From Proteobacteria bacterium UBA664 (GTDB lineage Bacteria; Pseudomonadota; Gammaproteobacteria; UBA7966): a DNA stretch of 11,679 bases. Positions within the stretch are counted from its first letter, which is position 1. The number at the start of each line of letters is the position of its first letter. Where the stretch lies: contig DBNU01000007.1 of the NCBI GenBank assembly GCA_002299125.1, positions 1-11,679 on the forward strand, read 5' to 3'. This document shows positions 1 to 7,086 of this stretch, piece after piece. Made by a program: the position numbers and the translations under genes. The notes under the pieces were generated by a model. The model had not been told where the DNA came from and searched no databases. It was given only the letters and a program-made list of their open reading frames with translations.

Positions 1-1579
1 GGGTGGCGAAGAGGTTGTTGCCGGTCACGCCCGCCGCATCACCCACCAGGGCCAAGGCCTGGGCGAAGTCATCGTTCGCGGGTAGCGGGAAGCTGGCGGC
101 GAGGTCGAGCCGCGGAAAGACCCGGATTGGGATGCCTCGCGGATCGGTGAGCGGCCGGCCGGCGGCCACGAGACGATCGCGCACTTGTGCGGGTGTCTCG
201 CCCGGGTGGGCCTGCCGCACCAGGGTCACGGCTGCGGCGACATGTGGCGCCGCCTGCGAGGTGCCGCCCCAGGTGCCACCACCGGCGGTGATGAGGGCAC
301 CGGGCGCGAGCAGATCGAGGGCCCCGGAGGCGTTCGAGAAGCAGGTCACTTGGTCGGCGGCGGTGACCGGATCGGTGCATGCCGCCCAGGTGCGAGCGCC
401 GAGCGCCGAGTCGTAGACCGCCCCCACCGCGATCGCACCCGGCGTGCAGGCGGGCAGCGGCAGTCCATCGAGGAAGCCCTCGTTGCCGGCCGAGGTCACG
501 ACACTGATGCCGGCGGTGTTGGCCGCGGCGATGGCCTCCGCAAAGGGATTGAAGAAGCCGTAAAGGGGCACGCCGCCTGGGGTAAAGCTGTCGATGACGG
601 TCGGGCAGTCGCCCGGATGGCGGGCACCGGGCACGCCAATGCTGATGTTGATGGCGGCGATGCCGTGGAGGTTGCGGTTCTGGATGGCCCAGTCGATGCC
701 GGCAAGCACATCCGAGATCGCCGCCGAGTTACCGTTGAACACATCCAGTGCCACGATGCCGGCCCCGGGGGCCACGGCCGCCACGATGCCGGCGACATTG
801 CTCCCGTGGCCATTGGAATCGAGAAGCCCGTCGTTCGGGGCGATGTCCTCGGCCACACGGACGCGGCAGCCTGCCGGTATCCCGGGTGCGGTGCAGCCGA
901 AGGCGGGATGCGTAAAGTTGACGCCGGTGTCCAGCACCACCACCGTGGAGCCGGCACCGGAGAGGCCGCGGGCGAGTGCAGCCGGTTGACCGACGAGGGC
1001 CAGTGATTGGGTCGCATGCGGGACCAACCGCAGTTGCCCTTCGATGCGCCGCACGGCCGGGTCTGCGGCCAGTTCGAGGAACTCCTCGCGGTCACGGATC
1101 TGCACCGTCACCGCCGCGAAGTGCTGAAACTCGCGCCCGAAGCGGGGCAGGCGGCCGCGTTGACGCAGGCGCTCACGCAACGCCCCACGTTCCCCCGCGA
1201 TCGCCCGGCGGCGTGCCTCGCGCTGGCGATCAGCATTGCGCGCGTCCTGCTGCCGGGGGTCGCGCGCGGTGACCGGTCGCGTGAGGTCGTCCGCCGGGGC
1301 GTGGAACCACACCAGCACCTCCGCCGGGATGGGCTCTGCCCCGGTCAATGCCGGGTGCAGGGCGGGGGCTACCCGTCGCAGGATCTGCGCCGGGACCTCT
1401 CGGTCGGGCTGCGGGCGCGCGTCCGTGCGCACCCCGGCACGGTGCTCGGCTGTGTGTTCCGTCGCAGCACCGCGAGCGGGTGCCACGAGGGCCACTACCA
1501 GGAATACCGCGAGCTGAAAGGCCCCTCGTCGGGATGGTCGCTGTGGGCTTCGAGGCATGGTGTTCGACGGGATCGACAT
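1..1579 (-). CDS. Secreted subtilisin-like serine protease (S8 family), 3' end beyond the window
   Basis: 526 residues are visible and the frame is still open at the left edge, so the C-terminus is missing. In order: a basic N-terminus and hydrophobic segment (about residues 21-38, Sec-type signal peptide); a charged, Arg-rich region (about 90-185) with the look of an I9-like propeptide; then the S8 catalytic domain. The triad is complete: Asp217 in VVVLDTGVNFTHP, His258 in NGHGSNVAG, Ser441 in GGTSQAAPHVAAA, with oxyanion Asn366 in TSAGNEG. The usual GHGTHVAG and GTSMAAPHV motifs are slightly altered (SN for TH, Q for M). After residue ~500, PANDDFAQALALVGDAAGVTG resembles the start of a C-terminal beta-rich module found after secreted proteases. 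The ATG at 1579 is preferred for a GAAGG motif four bases upstream; an in-frame ATG at 1558 is the alternative. It is presumably an extracellular or cell-surface protease. Family assignment is firm; substrate unknown. Confidence 0.93.
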   Translation of the reverse strand, partial: MSIPSNTMPRSPQRPSRRGAFQLAVFLVVALVAPARGAATEHTAEHRAGVRTDARPQPDREVPAQILRRVAPALHPALTGAEPIPAEVLVWFHAPADDLTRPVTARDPRQQDARNADRQREARRRAIAGERGALRERLRQRGRLPRFGREFQHFAAVTVQIRDREEFLELAADPAVRRIEGQLRLVPHATQSLALVGQPAALARGLSGAGSTVVVLDTGVNFTHPAFGCTAPGIPAGCRVRVAEDIAPNDGLLDSNGHGSNVAGIVAAVAPGAGIVALDVFNGNSAAISDVLAGIDWAIQNRNLHGIAAINISIGVPGARHPGDCPTVIDSFTPGGVPLYGFFNPFAEAIAAANTAGISVVTSAGNEGFLDGLPLPACTPGAIAVGAVYDSALGARTWAACTDPVTAADQVTCFSNASGALDLLAPGALITAGGGTWGGTSQAAPHVAAAVTLVRQAHPGETPAQVRDRLVAAGRPLTDPRGIPIRVFPRLDLAASFPLPANDDFAQALALVGDAAGVTGNNLFAT

Positions 1580-1704
1580 GGGGCCTTCGGGTTGCCCCCC
1601 GCAGATCGGGAAGCACCCGCGTGAGGGCGGCTGCCGGCGCGCCCGTGGTCACGGTGAGCGGCACGTTCTGCAGCAGCCTGGGAGGGGAAAGCGAGCGGAG
1701 AGGA

Positions 1705-1725
1705 CGGTCGAGTCAGTATCGACCG
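1705..1725. repeat. Perfect 7-bp inverted repeat in the protease upstream region
   Basis: CGGTCGA (1705-1711) and TCGACCG (1719-1725) are exact reverse complements separated by seven bases, 126-146 bases upstream of the protease start codon. The symmetry would suit an operator for a dimeric regulator or a short stem-loop in a leader. No family consensus is recognised. Confidence 0.4.
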
Positions 1726-1766
1726 GACGGGGGCGGGGCGAACCGTGACTCCAGCGCGACATCACA

Positions 1767-1795
1767 GAAACGTGAAGCCCATCGCGCATTTCGCC
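1767..1795. repeat. Dispersed intergenic repeat, copy 1
   Basis: This segment matches 10401-10429 at 25 of 29 positions, including 16 identical bases in a row (CATCGCGCATTTCGCC). Both copies lie in non-coding DNA in the same orientation, and TCATCGGGATG follows each at a different distance (1821-1831 and 10516-10526). A short mobile or REP-type repeat family is likely. It could also be a shared regulatory element. Confidence 0.55.
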
Positions 1796-1949
1796 GTTCC
1801 GGTCTGCCAGGGCCCGCGAGTCATCGGGATGTGCGTGGGTGCGCGCACGTTGTGCGAGTCGGCCGGGGATGCGGCCGGGGACCTGGGCCAGGGCATGCGT
1901 CCCCCCGGGGGGGGCCACTGCGGCCTTCGTCATCCCCGCGCCCCTCGTC

Positions 1950-1969
1950 ATTCCCGCGCAGGCGGGAAT
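1950..1969. repeat. REP-type palindrome (ATTCCCGC / GCGGGAAT)
   Basis: ATTCCCGC (1950-1957) and GCGGGAAT (1962-1969) form a perfect 8-bp stem around a GCAG loop, flanked by the familiar context CGTC...CCAG. This is the common proteobacterial extragenic palindrome that often reads as PAQAGIQ in spurious ORFs. It sits in the intergenic region downstream of copA and may act as a transcript-end stabiliser. Confidence 0.8.
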
Positions 1970-2033
1970 CCAGTGTCGTCACGCCGTCGCTGCACAAGAC
2001 TGGACCGCCGCCTGCGCGGGGGGAGTGACGGTG

Positions 2034-2060
2034 CTCGCCTTCTCTCCCACCGGGAGCGAG
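2034..2060. repeat. REP-like hairpin of the CTCTCCC..GGGAGCG type
   Basis: CTCCC (2044-2048) pairs with GGGAG (2052-2056), and an outer CTCG (2034-2037) pairs with CGAG (2057-2060). The CTCTCC...CGGGAGCG core resembles the hairpin between the two nrdD parts at 8064-8085, so both probably belong to one loosely conserved extragenic palindrome family. Confidence 0.5.
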
Positions 2061-2129
2061 TCTTGAAGACACTCACAGGATTGACCGCCGTGGGGACCGT
2101 CCGGCAGGCCCTCGATCACGCTTTCCAGT

Positions 2130-2147
2130 CGTTCGCTCCCCCGAACG
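2130..2147 (-). terminator. Possible weak stem-loop terminator after copA
   Basis: CGTTCG (2130-2135) and CGAACG (2142-2147) form a perfect 6-bp stem with a six-base loop, beginning 16 bases past the copA stop codon. No T-run follows on the minus strand, so it is not a standard intrinsic terminator. It may only mark a transcript end or be coincidental. Confidence 0.3.
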
Positions 2148-2163
2148 CAGTGACCTCAGGCCG

Positions 2164-4437
2164 CTATGCGCCGGTCCTGAAGCGTTGGAGCCGGAGCGAG
2201 TTGGCGAGTACCGACACACTGCTGAACGCCATCGCCGCCCCGGCCACCAGTGGTGTGAGCAAGCCGGCGGCGGCGAGCGGGATCCCGAGCACGTTGTAGA
2301 CGAAGGCCCAGAAGAGGTTCTGGCGGATGGTCGTCACGGTGGCGCGGGAGATGGCGATGGCCTCGGCCACCAAGCGCGGATCGCCCTGCATGAGCGTGAT
2401 GCCGGCGGCGTGGATCGCCACGTCGGTGCCGCTGCCCATGGCGATGCCGAGGTCGGCGGCGGCCAGCGCCGGCGCATCGTTGATGCCGTCACCGACCATC
2501 GCCACTCGCCGGGTCCGCCCGGCGCCCTGCTTGCAGGCCGCCACGGCCCGGGCCTTGTCCTCGGGCAGCACTTCGGCGCGCACATCGTCGATGCCGAGTT
2601 CACGGGCCACCCGGCGCGCGGCCCCCGCGTTGTCGCCGCTGATGAGCACGATGGCAAGCCCGGCACGGCGCAGGGTCGCGATGGCCTCTCTGGCCCCGGC
2701 CTTCGCCTGATCGGCGAAGGCGAACAGCGCGAGCAGCGTCCAATCCCTCCCGCTTTGCCGCGCCAGCCAGGACAGCGTGTGGCCGTCGGCCTGCAGCGCC
2801 TCTGCGCGGGCCGCGAACGGGGTCGTATCGACGCCGAGTTCGGCCATCCAGCGTGCCTGTCCAAATACGTGGCGTTGGCCAGCGAGCACGACCTCGACCC
2901 CGCGACCGGCAACCATTTGCGCCTGTTCCGGCACCGGTCTCGCGGCGGGGATCTGCGCCGTCGTCGTCGGCATCCGCCCAGCGGGATCCGCCTCCTGAGT
3001 AAGCGCCTCGCGCAGGGCCTCGGCCAGGGGGTGGGTACTGGCCGCGTTGACCGCGACGGCCAGCGCGAGGGTCTCCGCACGCGGGCTGCCGATTGACTCG
3101 AGTGCGACCAGACGCGGTCGGCCTTCGGTCAGGGTCCCGGTCTTGTCGAACAGGACCACATCGACGTCGCGCGCGATCTCGATCGCCTCGATGTCCTTGA
3201 TGAGGATGCCGCGCCGGGCCGCCACCCCGACGCCGACGATGATCGCGGCCGGCGTCGCCAGCCCGAGCGCACAGGGGCAGGCGATCACCAGCACGCTCAC
3301 GGCGCTCAGCAGCGCGTTCTCGAAGGAGCCGCCGAGCGCGAGCCAGCCGAACACGGTCCCCGTCGCCAGCAGCAGCACCAGCGGCACGAACACGGCGGTG
3401 ATGCGATCGACCAGACGCTGGATCGGCGCCTTGCTGCCCTGCGCGTGTTCTACCAGTTGGATGATCCGGGCCAGCATGGTGTCGGCACCGATGGCCGTGG
3501 TCTCGATCTCGAGGCGTCCGCTGGTATTGAGCGCGCCGGTGACCACCCGGTCGCCGGGGGCCTTCTCGATCGGCAGGCTCTCTCCGGTCAGCATCGACTC
3601 GTCGACCGCACTGCTGCCCGCACGGATCACGCCGTCGACGGCGATGCGCTCGCCGGCCAGCGCGATCACGCGGTCACCACGGCGCACCTGATCGATGGCG
3701 ATCGCGGTCTCGAAGCCTTCACGCCACACGCGCGCCATGGCTGGGCGCAGTCGCCCGAGCAGGCGGATCGATTCCGTCGTCTGCCGGCGGGCGCGTGCCT
3801 CCAGCCAGCGGCCGAACAGTGCCAACGCGATGATCGCCGCGGACGCCTCGAAGTAGAGGTGTGGGTGGTGTCCTGCATGGGCCTGCGCCCACAGGTAGAG
3901 CGACAGTCCGTAGGCGGCCAGGGTGCCGAGCGACACGAGCAGTTCCATGTTGCCGCTGCCGGCGCGGAGCGCATTCCACGCCGACACATAGAAGCGCCGC
4001 GCGCACCAGATCTGCACCGGCGTGGCGAGCAACCATTGCAGCCAGGCCGGCGGCATCGCGTCGATCCCGAAGGGCTTGAGCAGCATAGGCAACACGAGCG
4101 GTGCGGCCAGCGCGAGCGCCAGCCACGCATCGAGGCCGAGCGCGGCGGCCGGGTCCGGGGTGGCGTCGGCGGTGGCGTTGGGGGCAGATCCGGCTGTGGC
4201 CTCCAGCGGCGGCACGCGATAGCCGGCACGCTCCAGGGCGTGCAGCAAGGCAGCGCGCTCGACGGTGGCGCTCGCGTCGATGCTCGCGGTGCCCGCAACG
4301 AGGTTCACCCGCGCCTCGATGACGCCCGGAACGGCGGCCAAGGCGGCCTCCACACGCCCGGCACAACTGGCACAGGTCATCCCGGTGACGGGCAGCACCA
4401 ATCGCAGTGGGGCCTCTCGTGCCGGCGGTGCGGTCAC
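2164..4437 (-). CDS. copA: Cu(I)-exporting P-type ATPase (P1B-1, CopA type)
   Basis: A 757-residue heavy-metal ATPase that should pump Cu(I) out of the cytoplasm using ATP. One N-terminal HMA domain (about residues 12-78) carries GMTCASC (19-25). The core then shows the actuator TGES (284-287), the membrane CPC motif (387-389), phosphorylation site DKTGT (Asp431), the nucleotide-domain His-Pro (469-470), and GDGINDAP (649-656). Tyr-Asn at 714-715 and MAFSS at 736-740 in the last two membrane segments match the Cu(I)/Ag(I) site and argue against Zn/Cd transport. About eight hydrophobic segments occur, the usual number. The start is GTG at 4437, four bases after the rtcB stop, with AAGGG eight bases upstream inside the rtcB end, so translation is probably coupled to rtcB. 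No copper-responsive operator is apparent just upstream, fitting expression from the operon promoter. Length is normal. Confidence 0.95.
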   Translation of the reverse strand: MTAPPAREAPLRLVLPVTGMTCASCAGRVEAALAAVPGVIEARVNLVAGTASIDASATVERAALLHALERAGYRVPPLEATAGSAPNATADATPDPAAALGLDAWLALALAAPLVLPMLLKPFGIDAMPPAWLQWLLATPVQIWCARRFYVSAWNALRAGSGNMELLVSLGTLAAYGLSLYLWAQAHAGHHPHLYFEASAAIIALALFGRWLEARARRQTTESIRLLGRLRPAMARVWREGFETAIAIDQVRRGDRVIALAGERIAVDGVIRAGSSAVDESMLTGESLPIEKAPGDRVVTGALNTSGRLEIETTAIGADTMLARIIQLVEHAQGSKAPIQRLVDRITAVFVPLVLLLATGTVFGWLALGGSFENALLSAVSVLVIACPCALGLATPAAIIVGVGVAARRGILIKDIEAIEIARDVDVVLFDKTGTLTEGRPRLVALESIGSPRAETLALAVAVNAASTHPLAEALREALTQEADPAGRMPTTTAQIPAARPVPEQAQMVAGRGVEVVLAGQRHVFGQARWMAELGVDTTPFAARAEALQADGHTLSWLARQSGRDWTLLALFAFADQAKAGAREAIATLRRAGLAIVLISGDNAGAARRVARELGIDDVRAEVLPEDKARAVAACKQGAGRTRRVAMVGDGINDAPALAAADLGIAMGSGTDVAIHAAGITLMQGDPRLVAEAIAISRATVTTIRQNLFWAFVYNVLGIPLAAAGLLTPLVAGAAMAFSSVSVLANSLRLQRFRTGA

Positions 4438-4441
4438 CGGC

Positions 4442-5866
4442 TCAGCCCTTCACGCAGATCTTCGGCTTCAGGAAGGCGACCCGCCGAGCCAGTCCAGCCT
4501 CCTCGGTGGCAAGCGCCACCGCATCGACGTCCTTGTAGGCACCCGGCGCCTCCTCGGCGACGCCACGCAGCGAACCGGTGCGGATGAGAATGCCGTCGCG
4601 CGCCAGATCATCGATCAACTGCCGCCCCTTCCAGCGCTTGAGCGCCTGCTGTCGACTCATCCGGCGACCGGCACCGTGACTGGCCGAGCTGAACGAGCGC
4701 TGCTCAGACTGAGCCACACCGGCGAGGATGTACGAGCCCGTGCCCATGCTGCCGCCGATGACCACGGGCTGGCCGACGTCGCGGTAGCGGGCCGGCAGAT
4801 CCGGATGACCGGGACCGAAGGCGCGCGTGGCCCCCTTGCGATGGACGTAGAGGGTGCGCGGGCGGCCGTCGACCAAGTGACTCTCGGCCTTGCAGGTGTT
4901 GTGCGAGACGTCGAACAGGGTCTCGATCGCCGTGACGGTGAACAGATTGCCGATGGTCTGGCGGGTCAGGGCAGTCAGGATTTGACGGTTGGCGAGTGCG
5001 ACGTTGACCGCTGCGTTCATGGCACCGAGATAGGCCTGACCCTCGGGAGAGTCGATCGGCGCGCAGGCCAGTTCGCGGTCGGGCAGGCGGATGCCGAGTC
5101 GTGCTGCGGCCTTGGCGAGACGCACGAGATAGTCGGTACCGATCTGGTGGCCCAGCCCGCGCGAGCCGCAGTGGATCGAGATCAGCACCTGGCCCAGATG
5201 CAGACCGAAGGCGCGCGCGGCCTCGGCATCCTGGATCTGCTCGACCACCTGCACCTCGAGATAGTGGTTGCCGGATCCGAGTGTGCCCATCTCGCCCTGC
5301 TGGCGTTGCTTCGCGATCATCGACACCTCCTCCGGCACCGCGCCCGCCATGCGCCCCTGCTCCTCGATGAAGTCGAGGTCCGCCCGGGTGCCGAAGCCTC
5401 GGCGTACCGCCCAGTGGGCACCATCGAGCATGACTTCATCGAGTTCGTGCGCCGTGAGCGCGAGATCGCCCTCGACGCCGACCCCGGCCGGGATCGCCTC
5501 GAACAACGCATCGGCGAGCGCCTCCATCCGCTGGTCGAGGTCTGGCCGCGTGAGATTGGTCCGCAGACAGCGGATCCCGCAGGAGATGTCGAAGCCGACG
5601 CCACCGGCACTGATGATGCCGCCGGCCGCGGGATCGAAGGCGGCCACGCCGCCGATGGGAAAGCCATAGCCCCAGTGCGCATCGGGCATCGCCAGCGCCG
5701 CCCCGACCAGTCCCGGCAGTTGGGCGACGTTGCCGATCTGCTCGGCCACCTTGTCATCCATCGCCTCGAGCAGCGCCCGGTCGCCGAACAGGATGGCCTC
5801 ACCGCCAGCCGCCGGTCGCAGCCGCCAGCTCCAATCATCGATGCGTTCCAAGCGGGCCAGATCCAT
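4442..5866 (-). CDS. rtcB: tRNA-splicing/RNA-repair ligase RtcB
   Basis: A 474-residue RtcB ligase, which uses GTP and Mn2+ to join RNA ends bearing 2',3'-cyclic phosphate or 3'-phosphate to 5'-OH ends. Metal-site motifs are intact: GFDISCGIR (Asp93, Cys96), LGSGNHYLE (His201), HCGSRGLGHQ (His232) and LFDVSHN (His322). HRKGATRAFGPG lies at 342-353. His397 in SSASHGAGR sits where the guanylylated histidine is expected: 77 residues from the C-terminus, as I recall for His404 of the 481-residue Pyrococcus enzyme. The ATG at 5866 is chosen because AGGAGGT lies four bases upstream and the product then has standard length. The frame stays open to 5998, but that stretch overlaps archease and is low-complexity and Arg/Ser-rich. 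The length and partner archease fit the archease-dependent type. Bacterial RtcB is used in RNA repair after damage or toxin cleavage; the target here is unknown. Confidence 0.96.
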   Translation of the reverse strand: MDLARLERIDDWSWRLRPAAGGEAILFGDRALLEAMDDKVAEQIGNVAQLPGLVGAALAMPDAHWGYGFPIGGVAAFDPAAGGIISAGGVGFDISCGIRCLRTNLTRPDLDQRMEALADALFEAIPAGVGVEGDLALTAHELDEVMLDGAHWAVRRGFGTRADLDFIEEQGRMAGAVPEEVSMIAKQRQQGEMGTLGSGNHYLEVQVVEQIQDAEAARAFGLHLGQVLISIHCGSRGLGHQIGTDYLVRLAKAAARLGIRLPDRELACAPIDSPEGQAYLGAMNAAVNVALANRQILTALTRQTIGNLFTVTAIETLFDVSHNTCKAESHLVDGRPRTLYVHRKGATRAFGPGHPDLPARYRDVGQPVVIGGSMGTGSYILAGVAQSEQRSFSSASHGAGRRMSRQQALKRWKGRQLIDDLARDGILIRTGSLRGVAEEAPGAYKDVDAVALATEEAGLARRVAFLKPKICVKG

Positions 5867-5870
5867 GATG

Positions 5871-5877
5871 ACCTCCT
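5871..5877 (-). promoter_or_regulatory. Strong Shine-Dalgarno fixing the rtcB start
   Basis: AGGAGGT on the minus strand, four bases before the ATG at 5866. It shares its last base with the archease TGA, so ribosomes ending archease are placed to start rtcB. This excludes the longer upstream reading of rtcB. Confidence 0.85.
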
Positions 5878-6290
5878 CAGACGTCCACCACGCAGCGTGC
5901 CTGCCAGCGCCCCGCCTGCTCCGTGACGGCGAGTTCCGTGAGCGTGGCTCCCTTGACCTCGGTGCCGCGCCCGTGAGCCTCCCGCCAGGGTTCACCATGG
6001 GCGCTGCCCTGCCAGTGCGAGCCAGCGTGCGTCAGTTCGAAGTGGCTGAGCGCGAGGCCGCCGAGCCGGGCCTCGGCGAGGAGCGCATTCAGCCAGCGTA
6101 CCAGCGCGAGTTCGATGTCCTCCTCCTCGAAGGCGATCACGCGGCTCGCGCACGGTTGTACCCGATCCGGGTCGACCATGATGGCGAAGGTGGCGGAGGC
6201 AGCGGCGATGAAGGCCTGTTCGAGCGTCGCGCCGAGACCGATGACGCCGATGTCGGCACCGTGCTCGAAGTAGTCGTAGTGGCCTGCCAT
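5877..6290 (-). CDS. Archease, activator of RtcB
   Basis: A 137-residue small acidic protein of the archease family, which speeds guanylylation and turnover of RtcB and can widen its nucleotide use. The N-terminal YFEHGADIGVIGLGATLEQA matches the family's H-x-A-D-I-G metal-binding start (His10, Asp13). The region FEEEDIELALVRWLNALL is the typical acidic helix, and EVKGATLTEL plus a C-terminal CVVDV fit the conserved end. The ATG at 6290 is preferred over a frame opening at 6317 because GGAGG lies seven bases upstream and the family begins just before this motif. It sits 13 bases after the phosphoribosyltransferase stop and 10 bases before rtcB. Adjacency to rtcB strongly supports the call. 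Confidence 0.93.
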   Translation of the reverse strand: MAGHYDYFEHGADIGVIGLGATLEQAFIAAASATFAIMVDPDRVQPCASRVIAFEEEDIELALVRWLNALLAEARLGGLALSHFELTHAGSHWQGSAHGEPWREAHGRGTEVKGATLTELAVTEQAGRWQARCVVDV

Positions 6291-6297
6291 CGGCGTG

Positions 6298-6302
6298 CCT
6301 CC
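6298..6302 (-). promoter_or_regulatory. Shine-Dalgarno (GGAGG) fixing the archease start
   Basis: GGAGG on the minus strand begins just past the phosphoribosyltransferase TGA and ends seven bases before the archease ATG at 6290, supporting that start and coupling of the two genes. Confidence 0.75.
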
Positions 6303-6303
6303 G

Positions 6304-6972
6304 TCAGCCCGCCACATCAGGCCGAAGGACTGCGGCAGCGAGCGCGCGGATCACTTCGTCGTCCTCGAGCTGGGGGAACTCCAAGTAGAAATCGGAGAGG
6401 CTAGCGAAATCCAATGGGGCCAGGAGGCATACGACCTCGTCGGCCTCGAGCCGCAGCCGCGAGAGTGCATCCGCCGGTGCGACCGGTATGGCGAGTAGGA
6501 TTTTCGCCGCGCCCTGCGCGCGCAGCGCACGCAGGGCAGCGATGGCGGTGGCACCGGTGGCGATACCGTCGTCTACCACGATGGCATCCCGGCCACGGGG
6601 ATCCGGCCGGCGGCGTTCGCCGAGATAGCACTGGCGCCGGCGTTCGATCTCGGCCAGGGCCTGCTGACAGGCCCATTCAATGTATTCAGCGCTGGCCCCG
6701 GTTCGGGCTGCGATGCCCTCGTTGAGAACCCGCAGCGGGGGCGGCCCCTCGACGATTGCGCCGATCGCGAGCTCCGGCTGGATCGGCGCGCCGAGCTTGC
6801 GGACCAGGATGAGGTCGAGCGAGGCACTCAGCGCAGCGGCGATCGCGGCCGCCACCGGCACGCCGCCACGGGGCAGCGCGTAGATGATCGGATCCTTGAG
6901 CGCGTGATTGGCCAGCTTCTGCGCCAGCAGCGCGCCCGCTTCCTGGCGATCCTTGAAGCGCGGGGTTTGCAT
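6304..6972 (-). CDS. Type I phosphoribosyltransferase-family protein
   Basis: 222 residues of the PRTase fold. The PRPP-binding loop is the clear signature: AIVVDDGIATGATA (about 130-143), with two acidic residues followed by the TGAT turn. YALPRGGVPVA (31-41) is the N-terminal loop typical of the uncharacterised stand-alone 'predicted phosphoribosyltransferase' group, and LVRKLGAP (56-63) is also characteristic. The hood region gives no base specificity I can read, so purine or pyrimidine use cannot be stated; some members of this group may not be salvage enzymes. The ATG at 6972 has a CAGGAT motif about seven bases upstream. It is the first gene of the run leading to archease, rtcB and copA. 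Its link to RNA repair is inferred from position only; a role with nucleotide products of RNA damage is one possibility. Confidence 0.85.
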   Translation of the reverse strand: MQTPRFKDRQEAGALLAQKLANHALKDPIIYALPRGGVPVAAAIAAALSASLDLILVRKLGAPIQPELAIGAIVEGPPPLRVLNEGIAARTGASAEYIEWACQQALAEIERRRQCYLGERRRPDPRGRDAIVVDDGIATGATAIAALRALRAQGAAKILLAIPVAPADALSRLRLEADEVVCLLAPLDFASLSDFYLEFPQLEDDEVIRALAAAVLRPDVAG

Positions 6973-7063
6973 GCGCGCATCCTGCCTGGGTGACTGAGCC
7001 GATGGACCCTAGCAGCGGCTGAGGTAAACGAGGCTGATCCGCGACAGGGTGCGTCGGGTTTCC

Positions 7064-7079
7064 GGGGTGCGCGCACCCC
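7064..7079. terminator. Perfect 16-bp palindrome downstream of nrdG
   Basis: GGGGTGCGCGCACCCC is fully self-complementary and starts seven bases past the nrdG stop on the minus strand. As RNA it would give a GC-rich stem, but no T-run follows, so efficient intrinsic termination is doubtful. The 114-base gap (6973-7086) must also hold any promoter for the phosphoribosyltransferase operon; I could not identify one convincingly. A palindromic operator is the alternative reading. Confidence 0.4.
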
Positions 7080-7086
7080 AGCGTGC

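Larger units (their letters stand above)
1580..2163. other. Intergenic region between the protease start and the copA stop
   Basis: I see no convincing gene in these 584 bases. They should carry the protease promoter (leftward) and the 3' end of the copA transcript. Contents: an inverted repeat at 1705-1725, one copy of a dispersed repeat (1767-1795), a REP hairpin (1950-1969), a second REP-like hairpin (2034-2060) and a small inverted repeat just past copA (2130-2147). A clear sigma70 promoter could not be picked out. The open frames here have no recognisable domain and are best explained by high GC. Confidence 0.7.

Noticed and set aside
496..1095. 199-codon minus-strand frame within the protease gene
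   Set aside because: It is a shifted frame of the subtilase, rich in Pro, Ser and Arg, without motifs; the catalytic motifs are all in the other frame.
1516..1540. Twin-arginine signal in the protease N-terminus
   Set aside because: RR is present (SRRGAFQL), but the spacing to Phe does not fit S/T-R-R-x-F; an ordinary Sec signal is more likely.
1902..1918. CCCCCCGGGGGGGG run as a terminator
   Set aside because: No adjacent T-run and no appropriate upstream gene end; a simple GC run is sufficient explanation.
1745..2299. Plus-strand open frames across the REP region
   Set aside because: They read through the extragenic palindrome (the familiar RHSRAGGNP peptide) and overlap the copA end; not coding.
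4265..5926. 553-codon plus-strand open frame opposite rtcB and the copA start
   Set aside because: It is antisense to two clear genes with intact motifs; no recognisable domain.
5867..5998. 44-residue N-terminal extension of RtcB
   Set aside because: It overlaps archease, is low-complexity and Arg-rich, and the strong AGGAGGT plus family length place the start at 5866.
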